Shown here piece by piece: positions 52,702-63,520 of a stretch of DNA of 64,000 nucleotides. A model generated the notes under the pieces. It did not search any database and was not told the origin of the DNA. It worked only from the letters and a program-made list of their open reading frames with translations. The position numbers and the translations under genes are program-made. The DNA is from Streptomyces marokkonensis (GTDB taxonomy: Bacteria > Actinomycetota > Actinomycetes > Streptomycetales > Streptomycetaceae): positions 558,001 to 622,000 of the forward strand of contig NZ_VSKS01000001.1 of the NCBI RefSeq assembly GCF_008312835.1, in the 5' to 3' direction. Positions within the stretch are counted from its first letter, which is position 1, and each line of letters starts with the position of its first letter.

Positions 52702-53577
52702 CTACGGGCAGTGGGCCACCACCAGTACGTACCCCAGTGCGGTGATGTCGCTCAGTCGTGCCGGATCGAGTTGATAGGCCGGGTCGCTGGCGAACTTCTC
52801 GTCGATCTCCGCGCGGGCCTCGCGCATCTGACGGGAGAGTTCCCGGGTGGTGCGCCACATGACGTTGTCGCTGATGTCGCGGACCTCGTCGAGCACCAGA
52901 CCGGCCTCTCGCACCAGGCGCGGATACGAGTCGAGCGTCACCATCGGGCTCATCTTCGCGGCCTGGAAGAACTCGTCGACGGTGCTCTGCTCGTCGGCGG
53001 TCAGCGGGGACCGCTCGCACAGATCGGTGAAGACCACGCGCCCGCGCGGACGGACGACCCGGGCGATCTCCTTGAGCACATGGCCACGGTCAGGCATGTG
53101 GATGATGGACTCCAGCAGCCACGAGGCGTCGAACGAGGCGTCCGCGTAGGGAAGCTCCATGGCGTCGGCGTACTCGAACCGCACCCGGTCGGCCAGGCCG
53201 AGGTCGGCCGCCAGCCGGTTGGCGAGGGTGACCTGATCGTGACTCACCGTGATCCCGGTGACTTCCGCGCCGGTGACACGGGCCAGCTGGACGGCGGGCC
53301 CGCCGATGCCGCAGCCGACGTCGAGCAGGTGACCGGAGGCCGGGAGCCGTACCTCCTGGATCATCAGGGCGGTGAGCTGCGCGGCCGCCTCCTCGAAGGT
53401 GGCGGAATCGTCCGGCGATGTCCAGTACCCGTAATGCAGATTGGCGCCGGGAGCATTGCCGAGCGTCAGCCTGGTGAAGCGGTCGTAGAAGCCGCCGACC
53501 TCCGTCCGGTCATGTCCGGCCGCGGCAGGGCCGTCCTGCGCTGCTCCGGTGCCCTGTGCTTCGTCCACGTGCGTCAC
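52702..53577 (-). CDS. SAM-dependent methyltransferase
   Basis: 291 residues; ATG 53577. Motif I is HLLDVGCGIGGPAVQLARV, with GVTGITVSHDQVTLAN-like, VRFEYADAMELPY (motif II) and IIHMPDRGHVLKEIARV. The family resembles rifamycin-type and sterol-type O/C-methyltransferases. The N-terminus GGFYDRFTRLTLGNAPGANL is also found in the degraded copy at 50420. The cognate substrate is unknown. Confidence 0.92.
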   Translation of the reverse strand: MTHVDEAQGTGAAQDGPAAAGHDRTEVGGFYDRFTRLTLGNAPGANLHYGYWTSPDDSATFEEAAAQLTALMIQEVRLPASGHLLDVGCGIGGPAVQLARVTGAEVTGITVSHDQVTLANRLAADLGLADRVRFEYADAMELPYADASFDASWLLESIIHMPDRGHVLKEIARVVRPRGRVVFTDLCERSPLTADEQSTVDEFFQAAKMSPMVTLDSYPRLVREAGLVLDEVRDISDNVMWRTTRELSRQMREARAEIDEKFASDPAYQLDPARLSDITALGYVLVVAHCP

Positions 53578-53640
53578 ACCTTTCGTGTGTGGGAAGGGCC
53601 GGCGACGGCACGGGGGGCCCGGGCCGGCGTCCGGAGGGGC

Positions 53641-54831
53641 TCACCAGGTGACCGGGAACCGGTGCATGCCGTAGATGAACATGTCGGTGCGCAGCGGGAG
53701 CTCCTCGGCCGGCACTGCCGGGCGCAGGCCCGGGAAGCGGCGGAACAGGGCGGAGTAGCCGACGCGCATCTCGATCCGGGCCAGATGCTGGCCGATGCAC
53801 TGGTGGATCCCGTGGCCGAAGGCCAGGTGGCCGGCCGCCGACCTGCCGACGTCGAGCTCGTGGGGGCGCTCGAAGCGCTCCGGGTCGCGGTTCGCGGCGG
53901 GGATCGAGGTCATTACCACGTCGCCCTTGCGCACGACCTGCCCGGCCACTTCCACGTCCTCCAGTGCCGCCCTCAACGGCCCGAACTGGCCGATGCTCAG
54001 GTAGCGCATCAGTTCCTCGACGGCGGAGTCGACGCGTCCGGGGTCCTCACGCAGCAGGGCCAGTTGCCGTGGCTTGCTGATCAGCGCGTACGCTCCGAGG
54101 GAGAGCATGTTCGCCGTCGTCTCGTGCCCTGCGACGAGCAGCAGTTTGCCCGCGCCGGCGATCTCGGCGTCGGTGAGTCCGCCGTCGGCCACCAGGCCGC
54201 TGATGATGTCGTCGGCCGGTGCCGCCCGCTTGCCGGTGACCGTCCGCAGCATCAGTTCGTCGAGAGCGGCGTGTGCCGCCATCATCTGCTCGGGAGTGCC
54301 GTTGGTGGACACCGTGGTGGCCGCGTGGAGCTGGAAGGAGTCGCGGGTGTCGTAGGGCACGCCGAGCAGTTCGCAGATCACGAGGGACGGCAGGGGCAGG
54401 GCGAAGTCGTCCACCAGGTCGGCCGGCGCGCCCTGTTCCTCCATCGCGTCCAGCAGGCTCTCCGTGATCCGCTCGACGTGCGGGGTGAGCCGCTTCATGC
54501 GGCGCACAGTGAACTGGCCGGTGAGGAGCTTGCGGTAGCGCGTGTGTTCTGGGGCGTCCATGCCGACGAAGAAGCCGGGCGGCGCGGGTGTCGCCTGCCA
54601 CGGGTAGGGAACCGGCATGCGCAGCAGTTCCATGCGCGCGCTGAAACGGGCGTCGTTGAGGATGGTGCGGACCACCTCGTGTCCGGTCGCCAGCCAGCCC
54701 ACGCTGCCGTCCGGGAACGCCAGCGGTTGCAGGGGGGCTTCGGTGCTCAGCCGTATCAGCTCGGGGGGCGGGTCGAACGGGCAGTCGCGGACCGTGGGCA
54801 GGGCCACCGGTTCCGGGGAGGTCTGAGTCAT
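53641..54831 (-). CDS. Cytochrome P450
   Basis: 396 residues, first gene of the leftward operon (P450, methyltransferase, P450, deleted P450, ferredoxin, methyltransferase relic). I-helix: LLLVAGHETTANMLSLG (AGHETT); ExxR: VEELMRYLSI; heme loop: LAFGHGIHQCIGQHLAR. A full-length CYP. It is paralogous to the deleted P450 at 50888. Its upstream region (54832-55654) faces the PKS. Confidence 0.95.
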   Translation of the reverse strand: MTQTSPEPVALPTVRDCPFDPPPELIRLSTEAPLQPLAFPDGSVGWLATGHEVVRTILNDARFSARMELLRMPVPYPWQATPAPPGFFVGMDAPEHTRYRKLLTGQFTVRRMKRLTPHVERITESLLDAMEEQGAPADLVDDFALPLPSLVICELLGVPYDTRDSFQLHAATTVSTNGTPEQMMAAHAALDELMLRTVTGKRAAPADDIISGLVADGGLTDAEIAGAGKLLLVAGHETTANMLSLGAYALISKPRQLALLREDPGRVDSAVEELMRYLSIGQFGPLRAALEDVEVAGQVVRKGDVVMTSIPAANRDPERFERPHELDVGRSAAGHLAFGHGIHQCIGQHLARIEMRVGYSALFRRFPGLRPAVPAEELPLRTDMFIYGMHRFPVTW

Positions 54832-55654
54832 CGGGAATCTCTCTGCTCAGCCGGATTCGGCGCCTGGGGCGTGTGCGCACGGGATCAGGTGTGGGTGCGG
54901 CCGGAATCCGTGACTGGCGCCGCCTGGCGGGGCGCGGTGTCGGCCCGGAACAGCGTCGCACCCCGCGTGGAAGCGGCTCAACTCCTGGATTGCACATGAT
55001 GCCCACGCCGTGAGCCGGGGCGAGGGACGCTGACGGAGGGGCGGATCGGGGCTCGTGCGGCCGCCGGCGTGGGGCGGCCCGGCATCGTACGTGCCCCCAC
55101 TGCCGGGGTGGGGTCCGCGTGCCGTGGTGGGGCTCGTGGAGCAGCAGGACGGGCGTCTGCTGGGCGAGCACCATGACCAGCGGGACCAGCGGGACCAGCG
55201 GGACCAGCGGGACCAGCCGACGCCGGGCGTCGACGGGCCGGTCCGCGAGGCCGGGCACCCCGGCCCGGCGCATCGCCTCGATCACGGCGGTCTCGTCCCG
55301 CGCAGCCCACCCATCCGTGTGCGGGAGGCAGGCAGCGGCGCGAGGAACAGGGGCCCGGCGGCCCCCCGGCTCCACACCCCGCGTGTCGACACCGGGCACG
55401 GCGGATCCGAGGTGAGCGCCGCGACACCGTCGCCGACCCCGCTCTCCGGCCGGCCTCCGGCACCGGACGGCGCCCGCGACGAGCTGAGCAATCTGGGCGA
55501 TGACAGGTTCGGTGGGCCGTCGCAGTCTTGGCTGGGCCGACGGGTCGGGCGGCCGTCGCCCGCAGCATCCGTCCGGGCCGGACGGCCGGCCCCCTGAGCC
55601 CCTGGCCGACCGCTGGTGTGGGCTTGAGCCGTGAGGTGATTGTGGGGTGGGACA
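54832..55654. other. Divergent intergenic region between P450 operon and PKS
   Basis: About 820 nt carrying both divergent promoters. It contains a 9-nt tandem repeat (55175-55217). Open frames on both strands are low-complexity (Pro/Ala/Arg or GDQR repeats) and I reject them as genes. No SARP-type triple repeat was found here. The PKS start is preceded only by a weak GGGGTGGG. Confidence 0.45.
55175..55217 (+). repeat. 9-nt tandem repeat (4.8 copies)
   Basis: GACCAGCGG repeated four times plus seven bases, perfect. Likely slippage tract in non-coding DNA. Confidence 0.9.
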
Positions 55655-58600
55655 GTGAGCGCCGGGGAACGCGAACCCGTTGCGGTGATCGCCATGGGAT
55701 GCAGGCTTCCGGGGGGTGTCACCTCGCCGGAGGAGTTCTGGACGTTTCTCGCCGAGGGACGCGAGGGCCTCTCGGACTTCCCCGACGACCGGGGATGGGA
55801 TGTGGAGCGGCTGCGGTCCGCCGATGTCGGTCTCCCGGGAGTCTCCACCCCGCACCGGGGCGGATTCCTGTCCGGCGCGGCCGGCTTCGACCCCGCCCTG
55901 TTCGGGATCTCCCCGCGCGAGGCGCTGGCGATGGACCCGCAGCAACGGCTTCTCCTCGAAGTCTCCTGGGAGACTCTGGAAAGGGCCGGTATCGCACCGA
56001 CCTCCCTGCGCGGCGAACCCGTCGGTGTCTTCACGGGCACCGCTGGACAGGACTATCTGACCGTTCTCCAACGGGCACAGGACCGGGCGGCGGGCCACAC
56101 CCTGACGGGCACCGCGGGCAGCGTCATGTCCGGCCGTGTCGCCTATGCGCTGGGCCTCCGGGGGCCCGCCATCACCGTGGACACGGCGTCCTCCGCCTCC
56201 CTGGTGGCGATTCACCTGGCGTGCCGGGCGCTGGCGCAGGGTGACTGCACGCTCGCCCTCGCGGGCGGCGCGACGGTCATGTCGACCCCGGCGATGTTCG
56301 TGGAGTACAGCAAGCTGCGGGGTCTCGCTCCGGACGGTGTGGCCAAGCCGTTCTCCGCGGCCGCCGACGGCACCGCGTGGGCGGAGGGCGTCGGCGTGGT
56401 CCTCCTCGCGCGGCTCTCGGACGCGCTGGCGCAGGGCCTCCCGGTGCTCGCGGTGATACGCGGCTCCGCGGTCAATCAGGACGGTGCCAGCGACGGTCTG
56501 ACCGCGCCGAACGGACGTGCGCAGCAGCAGGTCCTCGGGCAGGCCCTGGCGGACGCCGGGCTCTCGCCGGCCGACGTGGACGCCGTCGAGGCCCATGGCA
56601 CGGGCACCGCTCTGGGCGATCCGGTGGAGGCCGAGGCGCTGCTCGCGGTCTACGGGCCCGGACGCCGGCAGGGCAGTCCGCTGTACCTCGGCTCGGTGAA
56701 GTCGAACTTCGGGCACGCCCAGGCCGCAGCCGGAGTCGCCGGCCTCATCAAGATGGTGCTGTCCCTCACGCACGGCGTGCTGCCCAGAACGCTGCACGCG
56801 GCCGAACCCACTCCGCACGTGGACTGGTGCCGGGGCGGGCTGGAGCTGCTGCACGAGGCCCGGCCGTGGCCGTCGACGGGGCGCCCGAGACGGGCGGCGG
56901 TGTCCTCGTTCGGCATCAGCGGCACCAACGCGCACCTCGTCCTGGAGGAGGCTCCGCGTGCCGCCGCGCGGACCCCGGGTCCCGGTGTGCCGCCGGACGC
57001 ACCGGGCCGGGACGCCCACGCCGTCCCGGACGGCGCCGTGGCGTGGGTGGTCTCCGCGCGCGGCGCACAGGCGCTGCACGAGCAGGCGCGGCGACTGCGG
57101 TCCTGGGCCGCCGTCGGCGGCGCGCCGCCGACGGGGGACACGGTGGACGGTGCCGCGGTGGGCCGCCACCGGGTGGCGGACGTCGCCGGTGCGCTCGCCC
57201 GGGGCCGGGCGCAACTGGAGCACCGCGGTGTCGTGATCGCGCCCGAGGGGCACCTCGGCCAACTCCTCGACGGTTTGCGTGCGCTGGCCGAGGGAGAGCC
57301 GGCCCCGGGCGTCGTCGAAGGAGTCGCGCGCGGTGATGCCCGCCTCGCGGTGCTGTTCACCGGGCAGGGCGCACAGCGGCTGGGCATGGGACGGGAACTG
57401 CGGTGCCGGTACCCGGTGTTCGCCCAGGCCTTCGACGCCGCCTGCGCGGCGCTCGACCGGGAACTGGCCGGGCACGTTCCCGAGCCGGTCGCCGACGTGG
57501 TGTTCGGCGTCAGGCCCGGGGGAGAGGAAGTGCCGGACGCGGCAGAGCTGTTGAACAGGACGGTGTACACCCAGGCGGGGCTGTTCGCGCTGGAGACCGC
57601 GCTGTTCCGACTGGTGGAGTCCTGGGGCGTCCGGCCCCGCCTCCTCGGCGGACACTCCATCGGCGAGGTCGTCGCGGCGCACGCCGCGGGGGTCCTCTCA
57701 CTGCGGGACGCGTCCCGGCTCGTGGCGGCGCGCGGGCGCCTGATGCAGAACCTTCCGGAGGGCGGCGCGATGGCGGCCCTCGAAGCCACCGAGGCGGAGG
57801 CTCTCGAGCTGATCGGCACCGCCGGGGACGTGGGCGTCGCGGCGGTCAACGCGCCCGATTCCGTGGTGATCTCGGGCACCGGGACCACCGTCGTGTCACT
57901 TGCCCGGGTGTGGCGGACACGAGGCAGGAAGGCCAAGCGGCTGCGTGTGTCGCACGCCTTTCACTCGCCGCGGATGGAACCCATGCTCGACGCGTTCCTC
58001 GAAGAGCTGCAGGCACTGTCCTTCCACGCCCCGCGGCTGCCCGTCGTCTCCAACGTGACCGGCAGCCCGGCGACGGAGGCGGAGCTGACCTCGCCGGACT
58101 ACTGGGTGCGGCACGTCCGGCAAGCCGTGCGGTTCGGCGACGGGGTCAACGCGATGGCCGGCCAAGGCGCCTCGGTCTTCCTGGAACTCGGCCCGGACGG
58201 CGTGCTCAGCGGCCTCGGACCGGAGGCGCTCGCCGCTCGTGACGCGGCCGGGCAGGAACCCGTGTTCGCCGCCGCGCTGCGCGGAGACCGGCCGGAGCAC
58301 GCCTCCCTGCTCGCCGCACTCGGTCAGATCTGGGTCCACGGCATACCGGTCGACTGGGCGGCGGTGACCGGCGGCACCGATCCCACGGTGCGGGTGGACC
58401 TCCCGACGTACGCCTTCCAGCGCGGTCGGTACTGGGCCGAGCCGGAGCCGTCGGCCGCCGGTGACGTCACCGCGGCCGGGCTCGCCTCCGCGGGCCATCC
58501 GGTTCTCGGCGCCGTACTCGAGCTCCCGGACTCCGAGACTGTCGCCCTCACCGGACGGCTGACCGCGCGCACCCTGCCTCCGCCCGTGGAGAACGCCGCC

Positions 58601-61045
58601 GCCCCGGCGTCGGGCCTGCTCCTGGAGCTGGCGGTCCGCGCGGCCGACGAGGCGGGGTGTGCCAGGGTCCAGGACCTCACCATCCATACCCCGCTGCTGC
58701 CACCGGAGCACGAGGCGCTGGCCCTGACCGTGACGACGGGTCCGCCCGACGCGAACGGACTGCGTCCCCTGACCGTGCACAGCAGGCCGGACGACTCCCT
58801 GCCGGGCCGGCCGTGGACCCGCCACGCCACCGGGGGTGTCACCGCGGCGGACCCCGGGCACGGCGGACCGCGGGGCGGCAGCACGGGCCTGCGCGCCTGG
58901 CCGCCGCCGGACGCCGTGGCACAGTTCACCGGCGGCCAGGCGCCGCCCGCTCCCGGCGTGCGCCGGCTGTGGCAGCGCGGTGCCGAGACGTTCGCGGAGG
59001 TGGCACTCCCCGAGGCCCTGCACGACACCGCGCGGGCGTACGGCATTCAGCCCGCGCTGTTGCAGAGCGCCCTGGACGTGGCGTGTCTCGCGCGGTCCGG
59101 CCGACCGGCCGATGCGCGCGGACTGAGCCTGAGCGGCATGGAGCTGTACGCGACCGGTGCGACGTCGCTGCGAGTGCGTGTCGCGCCGGGTCCCGACGGC
59201 TGCACGCTCGACGCCGCCGACCACGCCGGAGAGCCGGTCCTGTCGGTGCGTGGCCTGCGGCCGGCGGGTCACCGGCCCACGACGGACGGGGCGTCCCCCG
59301 ACGCCGTCACAGCGGATGCCGCCGACGCGGACCGCGCGGAGAACGGCCCCGCGCCCCGGGAAGCCCTGTACCACGTGCGCTGGGCCGCCGCGCCGCCCCC
59401 GCAAGCCGTGAGGGAACCGGGGCGGTGCGCGCTGGTCGGCACCGACGCGCTGGGTCTGCGCGGAGCCCTCATGGCCACCGGCACGTACACGGACGCCTAC
59501 CACGATCTCGACGCCCTGCGCGAGGCGATCGACGCGGGCGACCGGGTTCCGGACTCCGTCCTGATCCTGGGCGCCTCCGTGGGCGGCACCGGTGGCATCA
59601 CGGAAGGCGGTCCGAGTGCGACGGACCTGTGCGAGAGCGCCGGGCGCGCACGCCGGGTCGTCCGGAACTGGTGCGACGAGGAACGGTTCGCGGCCACCCG
59701 GCTCGTCTTCGTCACCCGGCGCGCGGTGGCGACCCGGGACGGCGAGGACGTCCCCGGACTCCTGGACGCCGCGCTCCGGGGAGTGATCAGGTCGGTCCGG
59801 GACGAGCACCCGGGTGGCGTCACCCTGCTCGACGTCGACGACAGGCCCGCGTCGTCGCGCGCCGTCGCGGCAGCCCTGTCCGGCGCCCCGGGGGAGTTCG
59901 CGCTGCGCAGAGGGGCGTGGAGCGTACCCCGGCTCGAGCCGTCGGCACGTCCGCCGGAACCGCGGGAGCTCACCCCGGGCGGCACCGTTCTGATCACGGG
60001 TGGCACGGGTGCGCCCGGCGCGGAAGTCGCCCGCGACCTGGTCCGCCGCGGCGTGCGCCATCTGCTGCTGACCGGCACCCACGCGTCCGCGACCCCGGAG
60101 GCCGGGGCGCTGGTCGAGGAACTGACGGAGCTCGGGGCCGAGGTCACCGTCGCCGACTGCGACGTGACCGACGCCGGGGCGCTGGCCGCGGTCCTGGACA
60201 CCGTGGAGGACGCGCATCCGGTCACCGCTGTCGTCCACACGGCCGGCGCCGGGGCGGACGCGCCCCAGGACGAGGCAGCCGAGCAGGTACCGGCCGGGGC
60301 CATCGCCGCCTGGAACCTGCACCGGCTCACGCGCGGCCACGATCTCGACGCCTTCGTCCTGTTCGTCTCCGCGGACGGAACGTTCGGCGCCCCGCACCTT
60401 CCGGGCCCGGCCGTCGACGCCTGCCTCCTGGACGCCCTCGCACACATGCGGCGCGCGAACCACCGGACGGCCATCGGCGTCTCGGTCGGCTGGAGCGCCG
60501 GAGCGAGCGGGAAGGGGACGGCAGGCGGGCGGGAGCCGGTGCGCCGGGACGACTGCACGGGCTTCACCCCGCTCGGCACCGGGGACGTCACCGCCCTGCT
60601 GGACGCGGCACTCGCTCCAGGCCCTGCCGCGGTGGTCCTCCCGGCGCGGGTCCGGGCAGGCGCGCTGCGGGCGCGGGCCGGGGAGCTCCACCCCCTGCTG
60701 CGACACCTCGTTCCGTGGCCGGACAGGAGAGTCGTCACGACGGACGCCGCCCCCCGGTCGGGCAGCGCGCTGCGCGCCCGTCTCGCGGCGCTCGCGGACA
60801 CCGAACGCGACGCGTTCCTGACCGGACTCGTGCGCGACCAGGTGGCAGCCGTCCTCTCCCAGGCCTCACCCGACGACGTGGACACCGGGCGCTCGTTCAA
60901 GGACCTGGGACTCGAATCGCTGAGCGCGATCGAGTTCCGCAACCGTCTCAGCCGGGCCACGGGGCTGAAACTGCCGACCACGCTGGTCCGCGCGTTCCCC
61001 ACCGCGCAACTGCTGGTGCGGCACCTCGCGGAACAACTCCGCTGA
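55655..61045 (+). CDS. Single-module type I PKS, KS(Ser)-AT-DH0-KR0-ACP
   Basis: 1796 residues from GTG 55655 (alternative TTG 55640). KS (~1-430): VDTASSASL places Ser179 where the active-site Cys of VDTACSSSL belongs; the two His are present (EAHGTGT His314, KSNFGHA His354). AT (~560-880): FTGQGAQ, GHSIGE (Ser668), HAFHS (767-770), malonyl type. DH region (~950-1200): the HxxxGxxxxP His is absent (the site reads [13 protein letters not shown]) and the second motif has QPALLQSAL instead of HPALLDAAL. KR (~1430-1690): NADPH loop [10 protein letters not shown] is present but the Tyr/Asn site reads [11 protein letters not shown] (Tyr and Asn lost). [14 protein letters not shown] with Ser1755. 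Only AT and ACP look active. Confidence 0.9.
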   Translation: MSAGEREPVAVIAMGCRLPGGVTSPEEFWTFLAEGREGLSDFPDDRGWDVERLRSADVGLPGVSTPHRGGFLSGAAGFDPALFGISPREALAMDPQQRLLLEVSWETLERAGIAPTSLRGEPVGVFTGTAGQDYLTVLQRAQDRAAGHTLTGTAGSVMSGRVAYALGLRGPAITVDTASSASLVAIHLACRALAQGDCTLALAGGATVMSTPAMFVEYSKLRGLAPDGVAKPFSAAADGTAWAEGVGVVLLARLSDALAQGLPVLAVIRGSAVNQDGASDGLTAPNGRAQQQVLGQALADAGLSPADVDAVEAHGTGTALGDPVEAEALLAVYGPGRRQGSPLYLGSVKSNFGHAQAAAGVAGLIKMVLSLTHGVLPRTLHAAEPTPHVDWCRGGLELLHEARPWPSTGRPRRAAVSSFGISGTNAHLVLEEAPRAAARTPGPGVPPDAPGRDAHAVPDGAVAWVVSARGAQALHEQARRLRSWAAVGGAPPTGDTVDGAAVGRHRVADVAGALARGRAQLEHRGVVIAPEGHLGQLLDGLRALAEGEPAPGVVEGVARGDARLAVLFTGQGAQRLGMGRELRCRYPVFAQAFDAACAALDRELAGHVPEPVADVVFGVRPGGEEVPDAAELLNRTVYTQAGLFALETALFRLVESWGVRPRLLGGHSIGEVVAAHAAGVLSLRDASRLVAARGRLMQNLPEGGAMAALEATEAEALELIGTAGDVGVAAVNAPDSVVISGTGTTVVSLARVWRTRGRKAKRLRVSHAFHSPRMEPMLDAFLEELQALSFHAPRLPVVSNVTGSPATEAELTSPDYWVRHVRQAVRFGDGVNAMAGQGASVFLELGPDGVLSGLGPEALAARDAAGQEPVFAAALRGDRPEHASLLAALGQIWVHGIPVDWAAVTGGTDPTVRVDLPTYAFQRGRYWAEPEPSAAGDVTAAGLASAGHPVLGAVLELPDSETVALTGRLTARTLPPPVENAAAPASGLLLELAVRAADEAGCARVQDLTIHTPLLPPEHEALALTVTTGPPDANGLRPLTVHSRPDDSLPGRPWTRHATGGVTAADPGHGGPRGGSTGLRAWPPPDAVAQFTGGQAPPAPGVRRLWQRGAETFAEVALPEALHDTARAYGIQPALLQSALDVACLARSGRPADARGLSLSGMELYATGATSLRVRVAPGPDGCTLDAADHAGEPVLSVRGLRPAGHRPTTDGASPDAVTADAADADRAENGPAPREALYHVRWAAAPPPQAVREPGRCALVGTDALGLRGALMATGTYTDAYHDLDALREAIDAGDRVPDSVLILGASVGGTGGITEGGPSATDLCESAGRARRVVRNWCDEERFAATRLVFVTRRAVATRDGEDVPGLLDAALRGVIRSVRDEHPGGVTLLDVDDRPASSRAVAAALSGAPGEFALRRGAWSVPRLEPSARPPEPRELTPGGTVLITGGTGAPGAEVARDLVRRGVRHLLLTGTHASATPEAGALVEELTELGAEVTVADCDVTDAGALAAVLDTVEDAHPVTAVVHTAGAGADAPQDEAAEQVPAGAIAAWNLHRLTRGHDLDAFVLFVSADGTFGAPHLPGPAVDACLLDALAHMRRANHRTAIGVSVGWSAGASGKGTAGGREPVRRDDCTGFTPLGTGDVTALLDAALAPGPAAVVLPARVRAGALRARAGELHPLLRHLVPWPDRRVVTTDAAPRSGSALRARLAALADTERDAFLTGLVRDQVAAVLSQASPDDVDTGRSFKDLGLESLSAIEFRNRLSRATGLKLPTTLVRAFPTAQLLVRHLAEQLR

Positions 61046-61076
61046 CCGTCGACCGTCCACCCGAGGAAGGCCATCC

Positions 61077-62114
61077 ATGAAAGTGCACGGCGTGTACGTC
61101 AGTTCCATCGGAACGTACCTGCCTCAGCCCATGAGCGCCGAAGAGGCGCTCGCACAGGGCCTGTACGACCAGGAGCTGTACGACACCGTCGGCTGGCGCG
61201 GCACTCACGTGGCCGGCCGGCAGTCGGCCCCGGACATGGCGGTGCTCGCCGCGAGGGAAGCCCTCAGGCGCCGGGGCGGGACGGGCGAACCCGTCGAGTC
61301 CTTCCTGCACTCGGGTGCGTTCTACCAGGGCCCCGACGAGATCTCCGTGCCCGGTTACATCATGCGGGAACTGGGCCTGGACGGCATTCCGTCCCTGGAC
61401 GTGCGCCAGGGCTGCAACGGCATGCTGGCCTGCGCCGAGGTGGCGGTCGGCCGGCTCACCGGCGTGGCGCGCTGCGGCAGTGCCCTGATCACCTCGGCGG
61501 AGAACCACTCGACACCGCTGGTCGACCGCTGGCGCGACTCCGCGCCCGGCATCGTCATGGGGGACGGGGCGGCGGCCGTGACGCTCAGCTCCGAGGGCGG
61601 CTTCGCCGAGATCGTGGCGGCCAACTCCAGCACGCTGCCCGCGCTGGAGGGCTGGCACCGAGGCGACGACGACCTGCTGCCGCCTCAGGAGGCCGCGTTC
61701 ACACCGCTCAGCCTCGGCAGGACCGTCGAACAGTTCACCAAGACCACCATGGCGATGACCGAAGCAATCGAACTCATCAGCAAGTTCAGCCTCGACCTCG
61801 TCCAGCGTTCCATCGTCGACGCGGGCATCAACGCATCGGACGTCGCCGCACTGATATCCGTCAACGCCGACGGCCGTGCGCTCGAGCAGTGGTTCCTGGA
61901 GCCACTGGGCATCCCGGCGGGGCGCACCAGCTGGGAGATCGGCAGAGCCGTGGGCCACGTGGGCGGATGCGATCAGTTCATCTCGCTCGACCGCATGCTC
62001 GCCTCCGGGGCGGTGGGGCCCGGTGACCACGTCATCCTCCACGCCGCCGCGCCCGGCTGGACCGGAACCACCCTCGCCGTACGCATCGCCGAACGCCCGC
62101 CCTGGCTCGACTGA
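61077..62114 (+). CDS. KAS III-like (FabH-type) enzyme
   Basis: 345 residues from ATG 61077 behind GAGGAAGG, 31 nt after the PKS. Thiolase-fold features: VRQGCNGMLACAEVAV with nucleophile Cys113, MGDGAAAVTLSSEGG, and GIPAGRTSWEIGRAVGHVGG. The His and Asn of the usual HQAN and NYGNT motifs are not kept (SVNADGRAL, GHVGGCDQ). Such variants are often acyltransferases or condensing enzymes with non-malonyl partners. It could use the ACP-bound unit from the PKS. Role is inferred. Confidence 0.85.
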   Translation: MKVHGVYVSSIGTYLPQPMSAEEALAQGLYDQELYDTVGWRGTHVAGRQSAPDMAVLAAREALRRRGGTGEPVESFLHSGAFYQGPDEISVPGYIMRELGLDGIPSLDVRQGCNGMLACAEVAVGRLTGVARCGSALITSAENHSTPLVDRWRDSAPGIVMGDGAAAVTLSSEGGFAEIVAANSSTLPALEGWHRGDDDLLPPQEAAFTPLSLGRTVEQFTKTTMAMTEAIELISKFSLDLVQRSIVDAGINASDVAALISVNADGRALEQWFLEPLGIPAGRTSWEIGRAVGHVGGCDQFISLDRMLASGAVGPGDHVILHAAAPGWTGTTLAVRIAERPPWLD

Positions 62115-62130
62115 ACCGAAGGGGAACTCC

Positions 62131-63438
62131 ATGATCGAACAGTCCGCAGCGGACCACCCCGTGTGGGACCTGCTCCTGCCGCCGAGCGAGCACGGCACCC
62201 CCGAGCGGCACGTGGTCCGCGCCCACGGGCACCGTCTCACCTTCGCCGACGGTGCCGACGTCCTCGACGCCACCTGCGGCCTGTGGAACGCCAACCTCGG
62301 CTACGGCAACGAGGTCATCGCCCGGGCGGTCGCGGAGGCCACGGCCGAGGCGTCCTACATGGGCACGTTCCGGCGCAGCCACGACTACGCCCGGGACGCC
62401 GCACGCGCGCTCATCGAGGCGGCGGGGGCGGACCGCTACGCCCGTGTGCTCTTCTCCACGTCGGGCAGCTCCGCCAACGACGTCGCCATGAAGATCTCTC
62501 GTCAGTACGCCAGTCTGCGCGGCGAGGACGACCGCAAACTCGTGGTCGGTCTGCACGGCAGCTACCACGGTCAGACCTACGGCGGATTCGCGCTGTCGGG
62601 CGAGGACTTCCAGAAGCCCATGTACGGGGCGGACACCAGCCTGATCCGGCACGTCGGGCACGACGACCCGCAGGAGCTGACGGCGCTGATGCGCGCGTGC
62701 GGCTCCCGGGTCGCGGCCGTCGTCGTCGAACCCGTCCTGGGCAGCGGCTCGCTCGCGCTCGGTACCGACATGATCAAGGCCCTGGTGACCCTGCGCCACG
62801 AGTACGGGTTCCTGCTGGTCTGCGACGAGGTCGCCGCGGGGTTCGGCCGTACCGGGACCCTGTTCGCCAGCGAGCTGTGGCCCGAGTCCCCCGACCTGCT
62901 GCTCACCTCCAAGGGGCTGACGAACGGCACGTGCGCCGCCTCCGCCGTCCTGGCCGCCCACCGGGTCTGGGAGGAGTTCGCCCGGCACGATGCGACGCTC
63001 ATCCACGGCGAGACCCAGGCGGGCACGCCGGCCAGCTGCGCGGCGATCCTCGCGACCCTCCAGCAGATCGAGGAACTGGACGCGCTGAACACCGCCCGGC
63101 GCAACGGCCGGCTGATGGCGGAGGGCCTCGCGGGCATCGTGGCGCGCTCCGAGCTGGCCGCGGAGGCGACGGGCACCGGCTGCTTCCAGGCCCTGCACCT
63201 GCGCACGCACACCGGGGCGCCGTTCTGGCAGCCGCACGTCATGCAGATGATCGACGCGGTCCGCGCCCGCGGCGTCCTGGTCTACCCCGGGCCCAGCTCG
63301 CTCCAGGTCTTCCCCGCGCTGACCTGGTCGGAAGAGGAAGTGGCAACGTGCCTGCGGGCGTTGGAGGACGGTCTCGGCGACTTCGCCGCCGCGCGCGAGG
63401 CGCGCGCCGCGGCCAGGGCAGCCACCCGCACTGCCTGA
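62131..63438 (+). CDS. Class III PLP-dependent aminotransferase
   Basis: 435 residues; ATG 62131, 16 nt after the KAS III gene, with AAGGGGAA upstream. Features: DATCGLWNANLGYGN, FSTSGSSANDVAMKISRQY (phosphate-binding loop), LHGSYHGQTYGG, VCDEVAAGFGRTG (PLP-ring Asp) and LTSKGLTNG with the Schiff-base Lys. It would transaminate an aldehyde or ketone, possibly of a polyketide intermediate. Last gene of the PKS operon. Confidence 0.93.
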   Translation: MIEQSAADHPVWDLLLPPSEHGTPERHVVRAHGHRLTFADGADVLDATCGLWNANLGYGNEVIARAVAEATAEASYMGTFRRSHDYARDAARALIEAAGADRYARVLFSTSGSSANDVAMKISRQYASLRGEDDRKLVVGLHGSYHGQTYGGFALSGEDFQKPMYGADTSLIRHVGHDDPQELTALMRACGSRVAAVVVEPVLGSGSLALGTDMIKALVTLRHEYGFLLVCDEVAAGFGRTGTLFASELWPESPDLLLTSKGLTNGTCAASAVLAAHRVWEEFARHDATLIHGETQAGTPASCAAILATLQQIEELDALNTARRNGRLMAEGLAGIVARSELAAEATGTGCFQALHLRTHTGAPFWQPHVMQMIDAVRARGVLVYPGPSSLQVFPALTWSEEEVATCLRALEDGLGDFAAAREARAAARAATRTA

Positions 63439-63520
63439 GCCGCGCGCACCGGGACGCGGCGCGGGGCGGGCCCGTGGACGGCGGGCAGCCCTGCGCCGGG
63501 TCCCGGTGTGGGGCGCCCCC

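Noticed and set aside
54978-55568. Minus- and plus-strand ORFs between the P450 operon and the PKS
   Set aside because: Low-complexity Ala/Pro/Arg or repeated residues from a 9-nt tandem repeat; no motif or ribosome binding site.
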